NCBI RefSeq assembly: GCF_009864005.1 | Contig: NZ_WEZQ01000009.1 | Span: 31,920-95,919 of the forward strand | Origin: Furfurilactobacillus milii | GTDB taxonomy: Bacteria; Bacillota; Bacilli; Lactobacillales; Lactobacillaceae | DNA: 64,000 nucleotides | Reading direction: 5' to 3' | Shown: piece after piece, positions 53,852 through 62,904 of the stretch | How the letters are laid out: each line of letters begins with the position of its first letter | Position numbering within the stretch: the stretch's first letter is position 1 | The notes under the pieces: generated by a model | What the model saw: only the letters and a program-made list of their open reading frames with translations | Told to the model about the DNA's origin: nothing | The model's database searches: none | Made by a program: the position numbers and the translations under genes

Positions 53852-55492
53852 ATGAAGTTGCGAAGAGTTTTAGCACTTGGTGCTGTCGCAGCCATTTCTG
53901 CCTTAACATTGGCAGCGTGTGGCAACAAAAGTGGTGCTTCTTCACACAAGGGTGTATTGAACCTTGCAACCAGTGCTGAAATGCCAGGTTTGGATACATC
54001 AAAGGTTACGGATAACTCATCTTTGACAGCCTTGTCAAACACACAGGAAGGGATTTACCGAATTGGTAAAGACTCTAAGATTCAAAATGCGTTGGCAACA
54101 AAGACGACTGAATCAAAAGATGGTTTACACTGGACCTTTAACTTGCGCAAGAACACAAAATGGTCAAACGGTGATAAAGTCACTGCCAAAGATTTTGTTT
54201 ATTCATGGCGGCGCACAAATGATCCAAAGACGGCATCACAATACGCATACTTATTTGATGGTGTGAAGAACGCGGACGCTATTCAAAACAAGAAGGCTGA
54301 TGTGAAGTCACTTGGTGTTAAGGCAGTCGGCGACTACAAGTTGGAAGTTACACTTGAAAAACCAATTCCTTATTTCAAGTTATTGCTTGGTTTCCCAATC
54401 TTCTTCCCACAAGATCAGAAGGTTGTTGACAAGTACGGTTCTAAGTACGGAATGTCAGCTAACAAGCAAGTTTACAACGGGCCTTTCAAGGTTGAAGGCT
54501 GGACTGGCACCAACACCAAGTGGAAGTGGGTTAAGAACAACAGTTACTGGGATAAGAGTGCTGTTAAGACGAACACCATCAACTTCCAAGTGGTTAAGGA
54601 AGGTAACACTGCACTTAACTTATTCAACTCCGGTAAGATTGATCAAACGCAATTACAGGGTTCACAAGTTGCCAACTACAAAAACAACAAGAACTACGTT
54701 TATTATCAAGGTTCAACTTCCGCTTATATGGAATTGAACGAAGAGAAGGTGCCTGCATTTAAGAATCAAAAGATTCGTCAGGCCTTATCATTAGCACTTG
54801 ATCGTAAACAATTGGTTAACAATGTTCTGGAAGATGGTTCAAAGGCCGCAACTGGTTTAATTCCAACGAAGTTGACCAAGAACCCAAAGACGGGTGCTGA
54901 CTTTGCTAACGATTCTAAGGTTGCTGATACAACTGACCATGACCTGGCTAAAGCTAAGCAGTTGTTGAAGGAAGGGGAGAAGGAAGCCGGTATTTCAAGC
55001 TTGAACTTCACCTTACTTGCTGATGATACGTCAAACAGTAAACAAAACTCAGAATTCTTGCAATCACAATTTGAAAAGTTACCTGGGGTTAAAGTTTCTC
55101 TTCAAAATGTGCCATTTAAGAACCGTCTGACGAAGTCTTCTAACGGGGACTTTGATGCCGTTATCACACTTTGGGGCGCTGACTACAACGATCCGTACAC
55201 ATACTCATCATTGTTCACGTCAGATAACTCACAAAATAACGGTAAATGGAAGAACTCAGAATATGACACTTTGATCAAGGATTCAGCTAACAAGGATGCT
55301 AATAACAAGCAACAACGTTATGAAGACTTAGTTAACGCTGAAAAGATTCTGACCAAGGATGTTGGGATTGTGCCATTGTACTGGGGCACTGCTTCAGGTT
55401 CCGGTCCAATGCTTCAAAAGAGCTACGTTAAGGGGATTATTTACAACTCAGCTGGTGTTAACTTCAACTACAAGAACGTTGAAGTTAAGTAG
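53852..55492 (+). CDS. oppA: oligopeptide-binding lipoprotein OppA
   Basis: About 546 residues with lipobox LAAC and SBP_bac_5 body (WSNGDKVTAKDFVYSWRRTNDP, VYNGPFKVEGW, RQALSLALDRKQL). It is a close paralogue of the orphan OppA at 45.6 kb over the whole length. AAAAGGAG precedes the ATG. Codon use looks strongly biased (GTT, AAG, AAC), which suggests high expression. First gene of oppABCDF. Confidence 0.94.
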   Translation: MKLRRVLALGAVAAISALTLAACGNKSGASSHKGVLNLATSAEMPGLDTSKVTDNSSLTALSNTQEGIYRIGKDSKIQNALATKTTESKDGLHWTFNLRKNTKWSNGDKVTAKDFVYSWRRTNDPKTASQYAYLFDGVKNADAIQNKKADVKSLGVKAVGDYKLEVTLEKPIPYFKLLLGFPIFFPQDQKVVDKYGSKYGMSANKQVYNGPFKVEGWTGTNTKWKWVKNNSYWDKSAVKTNTINFQVVKEGNTALNLFNSGKIDQTQLQGSQVANYKNNKNYVYYQGSTSAYMELNEEKVPAFKNQKIRQALSLALDRKQLVNNVLEDGSKAATGLIPTKLTKNPKTGADFANDSKVADTTDHDLAKAKQLLKEGEKEAGISSLNFTLLADDTSNSKQNSEFLQSQFEKLPGVKVSLQNVPFKNRLTKSSNGDFDAVITLWGADYNDPYTYSSLFTSDNSQNNGKWKNSEYDTLIKDSANKDANNKQQRYEDLVNAEKILTKDVGIVPLYWGTASGSGPMLQKSYVKGIIYNSAGVNFNYKNVEVK

Positions 55493-55525
55493 TCACGTTA
55501 ATGTAACGGATTAAATTTAGAGGGA

Positions 55526-55570
55526 AACGTGAGGAAAAACCATTTCATTCTGGTTTATCCCCACGTTTTG
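55526..55570 (+). terminator. leaky intercistronic terminator in opp operon
   Basis: AACGTG (55526-55531) pairs with CACGTT (55562-55567), with inner AACC/GGTT, and a short TTTTGCTTT tail. It probably reduces read-through so that OppA exceeds the permease. Confidence 0.6.
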
Positions 55571-55669
55571 CTTTAAGATGAACATTAATGATTTTCAGCG
55601 AATTCTCATTATTCAACGGAAATCTCGCACTTATTACTTGTCTGGTTTAGATTGTGAGGAAGTAAGTTT

Positions 55670-56599
55670 ATGGCAAAATACCTGCTCAAACGACTGTTTT
55701 ACCTCATTCTAACGTTGTTCCTGATTGCGACCATCACGTTCTTTATGATGAAGCTGTTACCAGGGACACCGTTAAGCAACGAGTCAAAACTCTCGCATTC
55801 ACAGATTCAAATGATTTACCACACGTATGGGTTGGATAAGCCTGTGTGGCAGCAATACCTAATTTACCTGGCCGGCATGGTCCGTGGTAACTTCGGTTTG
55901 TCATTCCAGTTTGATAACCAACCGGTATCATACCTTTTGGCAACCCGGATGCCTGCATCATTCCAGCTTGGGATTCAAGCGATGATCGTTGGGGTGCTTT
56001 TAGGTATCATCGTTGGTGGGATTGCGGCAATTCGGCGGAACACTTGGGTCGACGGCACGATGACGATTATTTCTATCTTAATGATCTCGATTCCAAGTTT
56101 CGTGCTTGCCATCTTGTTACAGTACTACATTGGTTTGAAAGCTGGTGCCTTTCCGGTTGCCGGCTGGGGGAACTTCTCGTATACCATTCTCCCGACCATC
56201 GCGCTGGCGGGTTCTCCGTTTGCAACGACGGCGCGGTTTATCCGAACCGAAATGGTTGACGTTATGAGTTCTGATTACATTGAATTAGCGAAAGCCAAGG
56301 GGCTGACCAGCACCGGTGTGGTTTATCACCATGCTTTGCGGAACTCCTTGATTCCACTGATTACATTGATTGGACCACTGACGGTTAATTTGATGACCGG
56401 TTCACTGGTTGTTGAAAATATCTTCGCCGTTCCTGGGATTGGGGAACAATTCGTTAAGTCAATTACGACTAACGACTACCCAACGATCATGGGGATCACG
56501 ATGATGTACTCAGTGCTGCTCGTGGTTGTCTTATTGATTACCGATATCGTTTACGGAATTGTTGACCCACGGATCCGTCTGCAAGGAGGTCAAAGCTAA
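55670..56599 (+). CDS. oppB: oligopeptide ABC importer permease OppB
   Basis: About 309 residues, six membrane helices, opening KLLPGTPLSNESKL, EAA loop ELAKAKGLTSTGVVYHHALRNSLIP. GTGAGGA lies before ATG 55670. It overlaps oppC by one base. Confidence 0.94.
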   Translation: MAKYLLKRLFYLILTLFLIATITFFMMKLLPGTPLSNESKLSHSQIQMIYHTYGLDKPVWQQYLIYLAGMVRGNFGLSFQFDNQPVSYLLATRMPASFQLGIQAMIVGVLLGIIVGGIAAIRRNTWVDGTMTIISILMISIPSFVLAILLQYYIGLKAGAFPVAGWGNFSYTILPTIALAGSPFATTARFIRTEMVDVMSSDYIELAKAKGLTSTGVVYHHALRNSLIPLITLIGPLTVNLMTGSLVVENIFAVPGIGEQFVKSITTNDYPTIMGITMMYSVLLVVVLLITDIVYGIVDPRIRLQGGQS

Positions 56600-57621
56600 T
56601 GGCTGAAAACGCGAATGTTTCAAACGATGCCTTCGAACCACTTGGTAAAGAAGAACATCTTGATAATGAAAAAATTGCTGCGCCTTCGCTGACCTTCACA
56701 CAGGATGCATGGCGCCGATTAAAGAAAAACAAAATTGCGTTTATCTCGATGTGGATTTTATTGGCGATTCTGGTGCTTTCATTGGCCGGTCCGCTGATTT
56801 CACCACACCAACCAAACAACGCACAACCTGCCTACACGAACTTGCCACCAAAAATTCCGGGCGTTCACATTCCTGGACTGGATGGGACAAAGGCTGTGGA
56901 CGGTGGCCGTGTTGATGCTTATCAACAGCAACACGTTCCGTCAGGTAAGTACTGGATTTTAGGGACTGACTATTTAGGCCGTGACCTCTTATCACGGATT
57001 ATTGCAGGTACCCGGGTGTCACTAGCCGTTGCCTTGATTGCGACGCTGCTAGATTTGACCGTCGGGGTCGGGTATGGCCTGATCTCGGGATGGCGTGGAG
57101 GCAGAACGGATATGATCATGCAACGGATCATTGAAATTTTGTCCTCCGTTCCTAACCTGGTTTACATGATTTTACTGTTAGTTGTGATGCGTGGTTCGCT
57201 TCTGTCTATTTCATTAGCGATTGCCATCTCCAGTTGGACGACGATGGCCCGTTTAATTCGTGCCGAGGCGCTAACGCTAAAGAGCCAAGAATATATCTTG
57301 GCCGCACGGACGTTGGGTGAAAGCTCTTGGAAGATCGCCTGGAAACACTTGATTCCAAACATGAGCTCAGTGATCATCATTCAAACGATGTTTACGATTC
57401 CAAGTGCCATCTTCTTCGAAGCCTTCCTATCATATATCGGGATCGGGATCCAGCCACCAACTGCTTCACTGGGGACCTTGATCTCAGATGGACAAAAGAA
57501 CTTCCAGTTCTTACCATTCCAGATGTGGTACCCAGCCGTTGTCCTGATGGTTATTATGATTTGTTTCAACCTGTTTGCCGATGGCTTGCGGGATGCCTTT
57601 GACCCACGTTCAAGAGAGTAG
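56599..57621 (+). CDS. oppC: oligopeptide ABC importer permease OppC
   Basis: About 340 residues. A long cytoplasmic N-terminus is followed by ILGTDYLGRDLLSRIIAGTRVS, the OppC hallmark, and the EAA loop AARTLGESSWKIAWKHLIPN. Its start overlaps the oppB stop. Channel partner of OppB. Confidence 0.94.
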   Translation: MAENANVSNDAFEPLGKEEHLDNEKIAAPSLTFTQDAWRRLKKNKIAFISMWILLAILVLSLAGPLISPHQPNNAQPAYTNLPPKIPGVHIPGLDGTKAVDGGRVDAYQQQHVPSGKYWILGTDYLGRDLLSRIIAGTRVSLAVALIATLLDLTVGVGYGLISGWRGGRTDMIMQRIIEILSSVPNLVYMILLLVVMRGSLLSISLAIAISSWTTMARLIRAEALTLKSQEYILAARTLGESSWKIAWKHLIPNMSSVIIIQTMFTIPSAIFFEAFLSYIGIGIQPPTASLGTLISDGQKNFQFLPFQMWYPAVVLMVIMICFNLFADGLRDAFDPRSRE

Positions 57622-57633
57622 GTGACGTTAATC

Positions 57634-58755
57634 GTGGAAAATAATGACACAGAAAACTTAATTGAAGTCAAAAACCTGAAGATTAACTTTGATACCTATG
57701 CGGGCAAGGTTAAGGCGATTCGCGACGTTTCATTCCATTTGAAGAAGGGTGAAACGTTGGCCATCGTTGGTGAATCAGGTTCTGGTAAGTCTGTTACAAC
57801 GCGTTCATTAATGGGACTTAATGCTGACAACGCCGAAATTGCTGGCGGTCAGATTATGTTTCACGGCGAGGACGTGTTGAAGAAGTCCGAAAAAGAAATG
57901 CAACAGATTCGTGGTAAAGATATCGCGATGATCTTCCAGGACCCAATGACTTCGTTGGACCCGACGATGAAGATTGGCCGTCAGATTGCCGAACCGCTGA
58001 TTATTCATAACCATGTTTCAAAAAAGCAGGCCATGGCGCAAGCTTTGGAAATGTTAAAGTTAGTCGGCATTACGGATGCTGAACACCGTATCAATGACTA
58101 TCCGCACCAATTTTCAGGTGGGATGCGTCAACGGATCGTGATTGCGATTGCGTTGATTTGTTACCCGGAGGTGTTGATTGCCGATGAACCAACCACCGCG
58201 TTGGATGTGACCATTCAAGCTCAAATTCTTAAGTTAATGAAAGAATTACAAGAAAAGATCGAAACTTCAATTATCTTTATCACACATGACCTTGGTGTGG
58301 TTGCCGGTATGGCTGACCGAATTGCGGTTATGTATGCTGGTAAGATTGTTGAATACGGAACTGTGGATGAAATCTTCTACAATCCACAACATCCATATAC
58401 ATGGGGGTTACTGAACTCCATGCCAACCTTGGATACTCAAAGCGGTGAATTGTCTGCTATTCCAGGGACACCGCCAGACTTGTTGGATCCACCAAAGGGT
58501 GATGCGTTTGCGGCCCGTAACCCTTACGCATTGAAGATCGATGCTGAGCAGGAACCACCGTTCTTTAAGGTTTCAGACACTCACTATGCTGCGACATGGT
58601 TATTAGATCCCCGTGCTGAAAAAGTGACACCACCTGAGGCAATTGCCAAACGGCAGGCGCAATGGGCTAAGATGCACACGGATGATGGCGAACTGGTTCG
58701 CCCAGCGACACCATTGAACACGGCTGATAACTTAGACGACTCAGATCGCGAATAG
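57634..58755 (+). CDS. oppD: oligopeptide ABC importer ATPase OppD
   Basis: About 373 residues. It has Walker A GESGSGKSV, FQDPMTSLDPTMKIG, signature FSGGMRQR and Walker [22 protein letters not shown] 57634 is preferred because AGGTGA lies at the correct distance; an upstream GTG (57622) overlaps that site. The C-terminal extension past the usual OppD end is about 40 residues and charged. Confidence 0.93.
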   Translation: MENNDTENLIEVKNLKINFDTYAGKVKAIRDVSFHLKKGETLAIVGESGSGKSVTTRSLMGLNADNAEIAGGQIMFHGEDVLKKSEKEMQQIRGKDIAMIFQDPMTSLDPTMKIGRQIAEPLIIHNHVSKKQAMAQALEMLKLVGITDAEHRINDYPHQFSGGMRQRIVIAIALICYPEVLIADEPTTALDVTIQAQILKLMKELQEKIETSIIFITHDLGVVAGMADRIAVMYAGKIVEYGTVDEIFYNPQHPYTWGLLNSMPTLDTQSGELSAIPGTPPDLLDPPKGDAFAARNPYALKIDAEQEPPFFKVSDTHYAATWLLDPRAEKVTPPEAIAKRQAQWAKMHTDDGELVRPATPLNTADNLDDSDRE

Positions 58756-58770
58756 AGAAAGGAGACGCAC

Positions 58771-59730
58771 ATGGATTACACAGATCGTAAAAAGATTCTG
58801 GAAGTCAAAAACTTGAAACAGTATTTCAATGTTGGCAAAAACGACGAAGTTCGCGCTGTCGACGACGTCTCCTTCGACATTTACGAAGGCGAGACGTTTG
58901 GCTTAGTTGGTGAGTCTGGTTCTGGTAAAACGACAACAGGGCGCGCTATCATTCATTTATACGAACCAACTGCCGGTGAAGTTTTATTCAACGGTAAGGA
59001 TGTTGCAAAAATCAAAGGTCGTAAAGACCAGTTGGAATTTCGTAAAGAAATGCAGATGATTTTCCAGGATCCTTATGCTTCCCTGAATCCCCGGATGAAG
59101 GTCAAGGATATTGTTGCTGAAGGCATCGACATCCATCACTTGGCGAAGAATGATCAGGAACGAACAGATATGGTTGAAAATCTGCTGGAAACAGTTGGTT
59201 TGAACAAAGATCATTCGAGTCGGTATCCGCATGAATTTTCAGGTGGTCAGCGTCAACGAATCGGGATTGCCCGTGCGTTAGCTGTTGACCCGAAGTTCAT
59301 CATTGCCGATGAACCCATCTCAGCATTGGACGTGTCAATTCAGGCGCAAGTTGTTAACTTGATGAAGGAATTGCAAATCAAGAACAATTTAACGTACTTG
59401 TTCATTGCTCACGATTTATCGATGGTGAAATATATTTCTGACCGGATTGGTGTTATGCACTATGGTCGGATGTTGGAAATTGGACCTGCTGACGAAGTTT
59501 ATACAAAGCCGTTGCACGACTATACAACGAGTTTGTTATCAGCTGTGCCAGTTCCTGATCCAGAAGTTGAGCGAGCACGGAAACAGATTCCGTACGAGCC
59601 AACGATGGAAGGCGACGATAAACCACGGACAATGGTTGAAATCGCACCACACCACTTTGTTCGTGCAGCTGAAGATGAAGTTGCGATGTATCAAGAACGG
59701 GCCGAAAAGGCTGGTCTTGATGTGCTCTAA
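58771..59730 (+). CDS. oppF: oligopeptide ABC importer ATPase OppF
   Basis: About 319 residues. It has Walker A GESGSGKTT, FQDPYASLNPRMKV, signature FSGGQRQR and FIIADEPISALDVSIQAQ. AAAGGAG precedes the ATG. It ends the operon. Confidence 0.94.
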   Translation: MDYTDRKKILEVKNLKQYFNVGKNDEVRAVDDVSFDIYEGETFGLVGESGSGKTTTGRAIIHLYEPTAGEVLFNGKDVAKIKGRKDQLEFRKEMQMIFQDPYASLNPRMKVKDIVAEGIDIHHLAKNDQERTDMVENLLETVGLNKDHSSRYPHEFSGGQRQRIGIARALAVDPKFIIADEPISALDVSIQAQVVNLMKELQIKNNLTYLFIAHDLSMVKYISDRIGVMHYGRMLEIGPADEVYTKPLHDYTTSLLSAVPVPDPEVERARKQIPYEPTMEGDDKPRTMVEIAPHHFVRAAEDEVAMYQERAEKAGLDVL

Positions 59731-59741
59731 GACGTCAATTT

Positions 59742-59790
59742 AAAAAGTGTCATTACCTTGGTTTCACGGCCTAGGTAATGACACTTTTTT
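59742..59790 (+). terminator. terminator of oppABCDF
   Basis: AAAAAGTGTCATTACC (59742-59757) pairs perfectly with GGTAATGACACTTTTT (59774-59789), T run included. Works in both directions. Confidence 0.9.
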
Positions 59791-59821
59791 GTTTAGCAAA
59801 CGTGGTCTGTCGCCTGCGATT

Positions 59822-59991
59822 GTCAAAATTGAATGCCGCCGTGGGACCGCTTCGAGCCTTCTGAAACCCGAAGTCTTTCACCTCGCCGTCAAGCCTCGTG
59901 AAAATCCGAGTCTTTACGCCCGTCCTGTGTCGTAAATCCGGCACAAACCGCCAGATCAACGACACCTTCACGGCTTACATTCAATTTTGAC
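59822..59991 (-). repeat. dispersed structured repeat, copy 7 (- sense)
   Basis: P1 is GTCAAAATTGAATG (59822-59835) with CATTCAATTTTGAC (59978-59991), fourteen perfect pairs. P2 arms are at 59927-59941 and 59951-59965; on the minus strand 12 of 15 positions are Watson-Crick and two are G-U. GAAGCGGTCCC replaces the usual GAACCGGTCCC. Confidence 0.75.
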
Positions 59992-60072
59992 GCCCTCCAG
60001 CTATGTCGGAGCACTGGCGACATTTATTGTGTTCATGCGGTTTTACCACGATTGTGCTAGTGCAGCTAGGTG

Positions 60073-60143
60073 AAGACGGAGTCCAGTGAAAGTGAGACCG
60101 TGGTCACCAGCGGGCTGAAATGGTCCCCACAAAACGTCGTCTT
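60073..60143 (+). repeat. dispersed structured repeat, copy 8 (shortened)
   Basis: It keeps GTGAAAG, ATGGTCCCC and a short P1 (AAGACG 60073-60078 with CGTCTT 60138-60143), but the P2-P4 core is largely missing. It lies head to head with copy 7, as copy 5 does with copy 4. Lower confidence because of its length. Confidence 0.45.
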
Positions 60144-60193
60144 GATCCAGCAAAACGAAAAAAACAGCAATGCACAAGTTTGAGTACAAAACA

Positions 60194-60230
60194 AAGCGTC
60201 CACTCTGCTAGCCATAACAGGTGGACGCTT
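60194..60230. terminator. hairpin, terminator-like on the minus strand
   Basis: AAGCGTCCAC (60194-60203) pairs perfectly with GTGGACGCTT (60221-60230). On the minus strand a T-rich tail follows; on the plus strand there is none. No minus-strand gene ends here, so its role is unclear. Nothing else is seen from 60231 to 60440. Confidence 0.5.
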
Positions 60231-60474
60231 CAACGGGGTATTTGATTCAGGAGTTGTACTGTTTGAGTACTATTAGGGGTGATAGGCAACTTGTTGTCTA
60301 TGTTTAATAGAATAACGGCGGGACCTTAACGCTACCTCAAAATTTAGTAACAAATTTATTAATGACTAAATTAAAGCCGATATGACGTTTTGAGGGCAAA
60401 ATCTGCATTTTCGTTGTAAGATTGTAAAAGAGTGATGCCGCAGTTTGGCAATGACACGATGGAGGTTACACGTG

Positions 60475-61257
60475 ATGAAAATGAAACATATTCTAGCAAC
60501 GGCAGGCTTAGTGGGTGCTGCAGCTGTAATTGTGCAGGCTAAGTATGTTGAAAAACGGAGCGTTAGTAGCAAGGTGTTGGAAAATCTCTTGCGATTACAG
60601 CCTAAACGAATGTTCAGTCCATACAAACATATGGAAAACCTCGTAACCTACGACTATTATTTGCACAAAAATGAACAGGCATGGTCGATGGACGCGCGAT
60701 TGTCACGTCAATATGACGTTCAGGTTCCAACCAGTTACGATAATACCTATGAGTTACACGGCAAATACGGCGATCAACGGTACACGGTAATTTACCTGCA
60801 TGGTGGTTGTTTCTGGAATCAGCCGCTGGGGATGCAGGTCCGTTTAGCACGCAAACTGGCGGACACGATTTCTGCAACGGTGTTAATGCCAATTTATCCG
60901 CTAGCACCGGCGCATGATTTTAAAGACGTGTTGGACATGTTGGAAAAGGTTTACCGTCAAGTGCTTGAGACGACGGCGCCCGATAAAATCATTTTACTCG
61001 GGAATTCTGCTGGCGGTGGTCTCGCGCTAACGTTGGCCGAATATTTAAAGACGGTTGATTTGCCACAGCCGAAGGATATCATCGCCTTATCACCGGTGCT
61101 AGATGTCGGTCTAACAAACGAAGAAATCGGTCACTATGAGGCAGCGGATCCAATCTTGGATCGCTATTCACTGCAAGTGATGATGGGGCACTATTACGCC
61201 CGAAATACGGATACTACGGATTGGCGTGTCTTTGCTGTGAGAGTGGAGTGGAATTGA
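60475..61257 (+). pseudogene. alpha/beta hydrolase, 3' end replaced by a repeat
   Basis: About 260 residues. It has a hydrophobic N-terminus, then IYLHGGCFWNQP (HGG oxyanion motif) and LLGNSAGGGLALTLAEY (nucleophile Ser), as in the hormone-sensitive-lipase/Aes type. The frame ends at VRVEWN, inside repeat copy 9, right after the segment MMGHYYARNTDTTDWR. The part that should supply the catalytic Asp and His (about 70-80 residues) is absent and not found after the repeat. GGAGGT precedes ATG 60475. Probably inactive. Confidence 0.7.
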
Positions 61258-61410
61258 AACAGAGTTCCGTGTCGGCAACACTTAGCGGCGGGAACTTGGC
61301 CGCTTAGTGTTGCAGGACGACTTATGAGATGTGGTTTTCAGCTCATAATCGAGGGTGAAAACCGTGGTTCGTGCGGGTTGAACCCGGTCCCAGGGAACGG
61401 CGTTTCAATT
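61252..61410 (+). repeat. dispersed structured repeat, copy 9 (+ sense)
   Basis: P1 is AATTGAAAC (61252-61260) with GTTTCAATT (61402-61410), perfect. P2 is GCAACACTTAGCGGC (61275-61289) with GCCGCTTAGTGTTGC (61299-61313), one T/T mismatch. The third stem is TTATGAG/CTCATAA with the loop GGTTTTC that could pair with GAAAACC downstream. It belongs with copy 5 in one subgroup. It starts within the end of the truncated hydrolase frame. Confidence 0.75.
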
Positions 61411-61581
61411 ACGCGTAACGGTAGTGAGGCTCTGAAAAGCTGGCATTCAACTTTCATGATAGTTGGTGGACAATTGAGCTTGAATTCATAACTTATTTTT
61501 AATAAGTTAACCCGTTGACATCAGCGCAAGTTAGCTTTATGATGTTTGTCACATTCTAGTTGATAAGTGAGGTGCAAACAG

Positions 61582-61896
61582 ATGAATGATGTAATTTCTT
61601 ACTTGGCGCAACACATTGATAATGATGAGTTGCTGGGCAAAATGGTACGTGACCTTGTGACGTTTGAACCATCTCGTCGCGATGGTGATGTTAAGCAATT
61701 AACATCGAGCATTAATAATGTTGCACGTCGCTTTGTGCAAGGGAGCGAAGAAGCTCCTACAGAAGACTTAACGCATGTCCACCGCGATCCTAAGCTGGCA
61801 GCGTTAGAGTCCGCTTTGTCACAGGCAGGCCAACGTAAATCCGTTGGTGGGCAGCCGTTGCTCAGTGCACCACGCTATACAACTGACCAGAGTTAA
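61582..61896 (+). CDS. hypothetical protein, 104 aa
   Basis: Small soluble, mostly helical protein starting MNDVISYLAQHIDNDELLGK. The size and four-helix look recall bacteriocin immunity proteins, but I cannot see a decisive signature, so no function is assigned. GAGGTG seven bases before ATG 61582 supports the start. It is followed by a strong terminator. Confidence 0.6.
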   Translation: MNDVISYLAQHIDNDELLGKMVRDLVTFEPSRRDGDVKQLTSSINNVARRFVQGSEEAPTEDLTHVHRDPKLAALESALSQAGQRKSVGGQPLLSAPRYTTDQS

Positions 61897-61918
61897 TCGA
61901 AAATGTTAATTTATTGAG

Positions 61919-61949
61919 AACCGAAAGCCTCAGTGCTTTCGGTTTTTTT
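61919..61949 (+). terminator. rho-independent terminator
   Basis: AACCGAAAGC (61919-61928) pairs perfectly with GCTTTCGGTT (61935-61944), followed by T residues. Confidence 0.9.
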
Positions 61950-61973
61950 AAATCTAATAGTTTTTAATAAAAC

Positions 61974-61989
61974 AGTTGTAATTACAACT
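61974..61989. promoter_or_regulatory. MarR-type operator
   Basis: Perfect 16-base palindrome AGTTGTAATTACAACT about 40 bases upstream of the marR start, abutting a TTGACG -35-like hexamer. Size and sequence (TTGTAATTACAA core) fit MarR-family sites; autorepression is inferred. Confidence 0.7.
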
Positions 61990-62029
61990 TGACGTGATAA
62001 AATATTCTTGTTCGACAAGGGGGGAGAAT

Positions 62030-62464
62030 ATGAAGCTAGACGAACACGAAACATTGGCAGGCATGATACACAGATTGGCCGCATGGCAAACGGCAACGAT
62101 GAATCGCCAGTTACGTACGCTGGGACTCAATACCGACCAGGCCAACGTGATTCGATATGTTGGTGCTCACCCAGGCGTTAATCAGCAAACGGTTGCTAGA
62201 TTATTAAGCCGCAATGTAGCGAGTTTAACTAACCTGTTGAAAAGCTTGGAAACGAAGAAATTAATTGAGCGTCGCTATGAAGATGGAGACGTGAGAACAA
62301 AACATTTGTTATTAACCGCTAACGGGCAGCAAATTAACGAGCGTGTTCAACAGTGCTTTGATAAGTTGGATGATCAGGTGAACCAAGTGTTGCCTGCAGA
62401 GGTACAAGCGGCAACCAGTGAGGCGATCGAGACACTGGTTAAACAATTGGTTGATCATGCATGA
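62030..62464 (+). CDS. MarR-family transcriptional regulator
   Basis: About 144 residues. The winged helix covers TDQANVIRYVGAHPGVNQQTVARLLSRNVASLTNLLKSLETKKLIERRYEDGDVRTKHLLLT, with the D-R-like wing DGDVRTK. GGGGGAG precedes ATG 62030. A palindrome upstream suggests autoregulation. The DUF2316 gene 39 bases downstream is probably its co-regulated partner. Confidence 0.9.
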   Translation: MKLDEHETLAGMIHRLAAWQTATMNRQLRTLGLNTDQANVIRYVGAHPGVNQQTVARLLSRNVASLTNLLKSLETKKLIERRYEDGDVRTKHLLLTANGQQINERVQQCFDKLDDQVNQVLPAEVQAATSEAIETLVKQLVDHA

Positions 62465-62502
62465 GCGGTTTGCAAACAGCGTTGTTTTAGGAGACTTTGA
62501 AA

Positions 62503-62814
62503 ATGACATTAAATCCACAAGAAAAAATTAATACAGAGCAAGAATTACAAAAGAACTTTCAGTTGGCAGGGCTCACTGTTGCACAGGCGACAGAGGAACT
62601 GAACATCAGCACGACAAAGTTGAGTCATATTATGCATTTGACGCAGCGGTCTTTCGAAGATGCTTGGATTATGCGTAATTATCTGATTGCTAAGGTAAAA
62701 GCCGCAGGCAAACAACCAGTGGCATTTACTTCATTGCGAGGCGACTGGCATGACTATTGGTTTTTGAATGCGCAGATTATTGATGCAGGCGTCATGTCGG
62801 CGGGTAACAAGTAA
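62503..62814 (+). CDS. DUF2316 protein
   Basis: About 103 residues. An N-terminal helix-turn-helix-like segment (LTVAQATEELNISTTKLSHIMHL) is followed by EDAWIMRNYLIAKVKAAGKQPVAFTSLRGDWHDYWFLN, the conserved part of DUF2316. AGGAG precedes ATG 62503. Likely a small DNA-binding or accessory protein in the MarR transcript; function not established. Confidence 0.78.
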   Translation: MTLNPQEKINTEQELQKNFQLAGLTVAQATEELNISTTKLSHIMHLTQRSFEDAWIMRNYLIAKVKAAGKQPVAFTSLRGDWHDYWFLNAQIIDAGVMSAGNK

Positions 62815-62904
62815 GGTGGAATAAGTTAATACCGCACTTCTTGCCGCTTGTGCAGAATTCTATTGAATCTGCAAGTCAAACGGAAATAATGATGATTCAA
62901 AATG

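Noticed and set aside
55590..55604. CodY-box-like sequence before oppB (12 of 15 positions)
   Set aside because: Single imperfect site in AT-rich DNA, and CodY is not evident in this window; too weak to list as a feature.
61582..61896. Bacteriocin immunity protein call for the 104-residue gene
   Set aside because: Size and helices fit, but no signature motif and no bacteriocin gene nearby, so left as hypothetical.
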